DNA of 64,000 nucleotides from Lysobacterales bacterium 15-68-25 (lineage in GTDB: Bacteria; Pseudomonadota; Gammaproteobacteria; Xanthomonadales; Rhodanobacteraceae). This document shows positions 61,042-64,000 of the stretch, in pieces (the first letter of the stretch is position 1; the number at the start of each line of letters is the position of its first letter). The position numbers and the translations under genes are program-made. The stretch lies in the NCBI GenBank assembly GCA_002279065.1, contig NCKB01000008.1, positions 1-64,000 of the forward strand. The letters are read 5' to 3'. The notes below the pieces were generated by a model. The model was not told the DNA's origin, ran no database searches, and saw nothing but the letters and a program-made list of their open reading frames with translations.

Positions 61042-61788
61042 TCCGTACGCCGTTACGGTGCCTTTTCCCGCTCTGGTGCGGGTTGCGGCGTGCCTTGGCG
61101 TGCGCGCTTGCGTGGTGTGATCCCGGTTCATGATGTCGCGGCAGCGTGCAGGCGAGATCGTTGATCTCGCGCCGTGCCTCGGCCCGGGCTAACCCGATTC
61201 CGGCGCCAGGGCGATACCGCACCTCGCCCAAAAGCGGCAGGGGCAGGCGCCAGTCGAGTTGCAACGGGGCGGCGGCGCGCATGCGGGCTGCCGGCGCCGG
61301 CTGGATGAGCACCCCATGATGTTCGTGCCATCCGGCTGGTCGATCGGCCCAATGACACACACCGACCGGGAGGTGTGGACGCGGTTCTCGCCGTGACCGT
61401 GTACGCCCGGAAGGCTTCGGACATGGCGTGGCTGCCCACATCGCACGGCATCGCGGCGCACGAGCGACATGCCGGCCGAAGCGCCGCCTTCGGGATCGGG
61501 TCGACGCGTCGGAGCATGAGGGCATCGCTGGCGCCGCGCCGTCCGCGCAGCGCAGTTCCATCGCGGGCTGGAACCGAATGGAGACATCGGGTCTGCGGGA
61601 GGTGGGGATCGCCCGGGCCCGGGGGGCGAGTGTCGGCCCGGGTTCCGGCCTTCGGTGCCAAGCGGGTCTCGTCGTCGTCGGGGTGGAGTGGCGTTGACGC
61701 CGTGGTGGACTGGCGTGACTATCCCGGTACCCATGCCAGCCATGGGTTGGGGAGTGCCGGTGTGACGCACTTTCAGGGAGGAAACATC
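61042..61788. other. 747-base stretch without a supportable gene
   Basis: Open frames exist on both strands but none has a ribosome site plus recognisable protein features; their predicted products are Arg/Pro/Ala-rich in the way of shadow frames. A decayed gene on the minus strand (61130-61330) cannot be excluded. Confidence 0.5.
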
Positions 61789-62253
61789 ATGACTCAGCTT
61801 CGTCTCGTGTTCGCGGCGGTGTTGGTTGCCGCTGCAGGAAGCGCATTCGCCCAGCAGGCTGGGCGGTCGGCCCAGCAGGTCGATCAATGGCAGCAGGATT
61901 TCGCGAAGGATCAGCAGCGTACCAATGCGCAGGACGCGCGCGAGTGGGAGCACAGTTATGACCGCTTGAGCCGCAAGCGCATTACCGAACTCCCGAAGAT
62001 CCGCCAGCACCTTGCCGAAGCCTGGCAGCATTTCGGAATGAAGCCGGATGCGGCGAAGGTCGTCGCCGATGCCTACGTCGTGGAACAACCCAATCTGGCC
62101 GCGCCGCCATCGATCAAGGGCAAGACGGATGCCGAAGTGGCGTCCATGATGCAGGACGCCCTGACCAAGAAGCAGTACCTGCGCGCCGACCAGCTGCTGA
62201 TCCAGTACGAGCGCCATCGATTGCACCTGGCGCAGGCCAGCCGGGGCGATTGA
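61789..62253 (+). CDS. Exported hypothetical protein
   Basis: A 154-residue protein with a clear signal peptide (LVFAAVLVAAAGSAFAQQ) and GGGAGGAAA ribosome site. The mature part is helical and charged (QQVDQWQQDFAKDQQRTNAQ, SYDRLSRKRITELPKIRQHL, RADQLLIQYERHRLHLAQ) without cysteines. No family recognised; probably a periplasmic helical protein. Confidence 0.7.
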   Translation: MTQLRLVFAAVLVAAAGSAFAQQAGRSAQQVDQWQQDFAKDQQRTNAQDAREWEHSYDRLSRKRITELPKIRQHLAEAWQHFGMKPDAAKVVADAYVVEQPNLAAPPSIKGKTDAEVASMMQDALTKKQYLRADQLLIQYERHRLHLAQASRGD

Positions 62254-62544
62254 CCCGGGGGGGAGTTCGAGCCGCTCGCGGCCGGCAGACCGCCTGCCGG
62301 TTGCCCTGAGCGATCGCGCCCACGGGCGGACCTGGCGAGTTCCTCTTCAGCGCGGTCGCGGTTCGGTGTCCGCGCGAAGGTCATGGCCGGTCCGCCACTC
62401 CTGACTCCCGGAAAATCGGGTCGGGCGCTCTCCTTCGCGACGGCGGGCGGTCGCGCCTCGGCAGCCGGTCCCTGCAAGAAGACACATGGCCGTCTCGATA
62501 CTGCGGAGCGTAATCTCCTGCTCGACATGGTCGCGGGGGCTGTC

Positions 62545-63441
62545 ATGCGTACGACGTTGAGGTGGCTTGGCCGGGGCTCGACAGTCCTGATCCTGCTGGT
62601 CGTTGCCGCGCTGGCCACGGTCTATGCGATGAGCGAGATGCGCATGCGGCGTACCTGGCAGGTCGAGGCGAGCGTGCCGCCGGTGCCTGCCGACGCCGCG
62701 GCGATCGCCCGCGGCGAGCATCTGGCGACGATTCGGGGTTGCCGTGGCTGCCACGCACCGGACATGGGCGGGGCGACCTTCATCGACAGTCCGCCGTTCG
62801 CGAAGCTGTCGGGGACCAACCTGACCCCGGGCAAGGGCGGCGTGCGGCTGAGCGACGAAGCGCTGGTCCGCGCAATCCGTCACGGTGTGGGATCGGGCGG
62901 CCGATCGCTGCTGTTCATGCCGTCGCAGGAGTTCGCCGCGCTCAGCGAGAGCGACATGGGTGACCTGCTGGCCTATCTGCACAGTCTTTCTCCGGTGGAT
63001 CGCGAGCTGCCGCCGAACCAGGTCGGTCCGCTCGGTCGCCTGCTCTTCCTCGCCGGCAAGGTGCCGCTGCTGCCGGCCGAGGTGGTCGACCACGCCACGC
63101 GTCCGGCGCAACCGCAGCCGGGGCCGACCGCGGCCTACGGCGAATATCTCGCGGCGGCCTGCAAGGGATGCCACGGCCCGGGGCTGTCCGGTGGCCACAT
63201 CCCGGGCACGCCCCCGAACTGGCCGGACGCCGCCAACCTCACGCTGGATCCGACCGGGCTGGCTGCATGGAGCGAGGTCGACCTGCGCCGGGCGCTGCGT
63301 GAGGGCGTCGCGCCGGGCGGTCGTGCGCTGAAGGCCGACTTCATGCCTGTTCGGGAAACCCGGCACCTCAGCGATGATGAAATCGCTGCGCTCTACGCGT
63401 ACTTCCGCAGCCTGCCACCCAGGGTCCGCGGCAGCCGCTGA
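62545..63441 (+). CDS. Dihaem cytochrome c
   Basis: A 298-residue protein. One N-terminal membrane helix (STVLILLVVAALATVYAM) anchors two cytochrome c domains with haem sites CRGCH and CKGCH. Distal Met candidates lie in SLLFMPSQEF and KADFMPVRET, each placed as in the GHG-MP type of c-domains. It is similar to cytochromes that accept electrons from membrane-bound dehydrogenases, but no partner is in the window. The start at 62545 is the last Met before the helix; 62527 is possible. Confidence 0.85.
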   Translation: MRTTLRWLGRGSTVLILLVVAALATVYAMSEMRMRRTWQVEASVPPVPADAAAIARGEHLATIRGCRGCHAPDMGGATFIDSPPFAKLSGTNLTPGKGGVRLSDEALVRAIRHGVGSGGRSLLFMPSQEFAALSESDMGDLLAYLHSLSPVDRELPPNQVGPLGRLLFLAGKVPLLPAEVVDHATRPAQPQPGPTAAYGEYLAAACKGCHGPGLSGGHIPGTPPNWPDAANLTLDPTGLAAWSEVDLRRALREGVAPGGRALKADFMPVRETRHLSDDEIAALYAYFRSLPPRVRGSR

Positions 63442-63499
63442 GTCTCCGTTCACCGGGCCGTGGCACTATCGGTGGCGACATTCCGGCAAGCGCAGTGGC

Positions 63500-64000
63500 A
63501 TGGTCGAGCGGATATTGAAGTTCTGGTTTGCGGAGGCGGGGGAGGCGGCCTGGTGGGCTGGCGACCCGGGGTTCGACGAGCAGGTGCGCAGCCGCTTCGG
63601 CCATGTACTGACCGGGGCCGCGCGCGGGGAGCTCTGGGCCTGGCGCGCGCGGCCTCGCGGCCGCCTCGCGGAGATCCTGGTACTGGACCAGTTCTCGCGG
63701 AACATCCATCGCGGTACCCCGGCGGCGTTCGCACAGGATCCGATGGCGCTGGTGCTGGCACAGGAGGCCGTCGCAGCCGATACATTGGACGCGCTCTCGC
63801 CGGACGAACGCTGCTTCCTGCTGATGCCTTTCATGCACAGCGAGTCGCCGGCAATCCACGTCGAGGCCGAGCGGCTGTTCCGCGAGCATGCTCCGCCGGA
63901 GAACCATGCCTTCGAGCTGCGCCACAAGGCGATCATCGACCGTTTTGGCCGGTATCCCCATCGCAACGCGATCCTCGGGCGCGCTTCCACACCGGAAGAA
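63500..64000 (+). CDS. DUF924 family protein (3' end outside window)
   Basis: The first 167 codons of a helical TPR-like DUF924 protein. It opens with ILKFWFAEAGEAAWWAGDPG and has LAEILVLDQFSRNIHRGTPA and LPFMHSE-type (here LMPFMHSESPAIH) segments, all conserved in the family. Function unknown. The gene continues beyond 64000; family members have about 180-200 residues, so little is missing. Confidence 0.88.
   Translation, partial: MVERILKFWFAEAGEAAWWAGDPGFDEQVRSRFGHVLTGAARGELWAWRARPRGRLAEILVLDQFSRNIHRGTPAAFAQDPMALVLAQEAVAADTLDALSPDERCFLLMPFMHSESPAIHVEAERLFREHAPPENHAFELRHKAIIDRFGRYPHRNAILGRASTPEE

Noticed and set aside
61128-61661. Minus-strand frame of 177 codons
   Set aside because: Arg/Pro/Ser-rich product and no start signals; several overlapping frames of the same quality exist.

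Overview
This window is a GC-rich chromosomal segment from a gammaproteobacterium, most likely Xanthomonadales/Lysobacterales and probably near Rhodanobacteraceae (Dyella, Rhodanobacter or Luteibacter type). I infer this from the gene order of the cell-shape and lipoate block, a split B12-dependent ribonucleotide reductase, a PstS-like protein fused to LysM, and a secreted lysozyme-like protein with a C-terminal domain of the XVIPCD type. The XVIPCD is the export signal of the bacteria-killing type IV secretion systems of this order. No rRNA, tRNA or CRISPR was seen.

1-26 kb is conserved core. After the tail of an IS3-family transposase and a PfkB-family kinase comes a long envelope block: mreB-mreC-mreD-mrdA-rodA-mltB-rlpA-dacA, then ybeD-lipB-lipA and the Tsp/Prc protease. 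Many of these genes overlap by 1-4 bases. On the minus strand follow two aminopeptidases (M1 and M17), a HAD phosphatase, a phosphate-binding/LysM fusion protein and a DegP/DegQ-type protease. The class II ribonucleotide reductase comes next as two genes, nrdJa and nrdJb, with a lysine/alanine-rich histone H1-like gene between them and a probable NrdR operator upstream.

26-35.4 kb is accessory. It opens with an AT-richer patch carrying a two-domain gene (jelly-roll plus nucleoside-deoxyribosyltransferase/TIR-like) that is frameshifted at a run of seven A, followed by an orphan lipoprotein. REP-like repeats surround these genes, and a second repeat pair lies near 30.7 and 32.9-33.1 kb. Then come a pilin-like protein without a prepilin leader, small secreted proteins, a 7TM sensor-like protein and a CGNR regulator. 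A compact cluster of RebB-type genes follows: the components of R-bodies, the extendable protein ribbons known from Caedibacter.

35.4-51 kb mixes metabolic and regulatory genes (bPH_2 protein, two AraC regulators, saccharopine-dehydrogenase-like oxidoreductase, GH30 glycosidase, SDR, PhnB-like protein, thiopurine methyltransferase, SLT-like and OmpA-like lipoproteins). It also holds the putative type IV secretion effector and an upstream lipoprotein that fits an immunity partner.

51-64 kb holds a signalling operon with overlapping stop/start codons (hybrid histidine kinase, single-domain receiver, REC-degenerate GGDEF-EAL phosphodiesterase), an OmpH/Skp-like chaperone, a flavin-dependent tryptophan-halogenase homologue with a DUF4405 membrane protein behind a Fur-like box, an M14 carboxypeptidase, a dihaem cytochrome c and a DUF924 gene cut by the window end.

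The most interesting systems are the RebB cluster, the T4SS effector/immunity candidate, the frameshifted TIR-like gene in the repeat-rich patch, and the nrdJa-H1-nrdJb arrangement. All assignments come from reading motifs; no database search was run.
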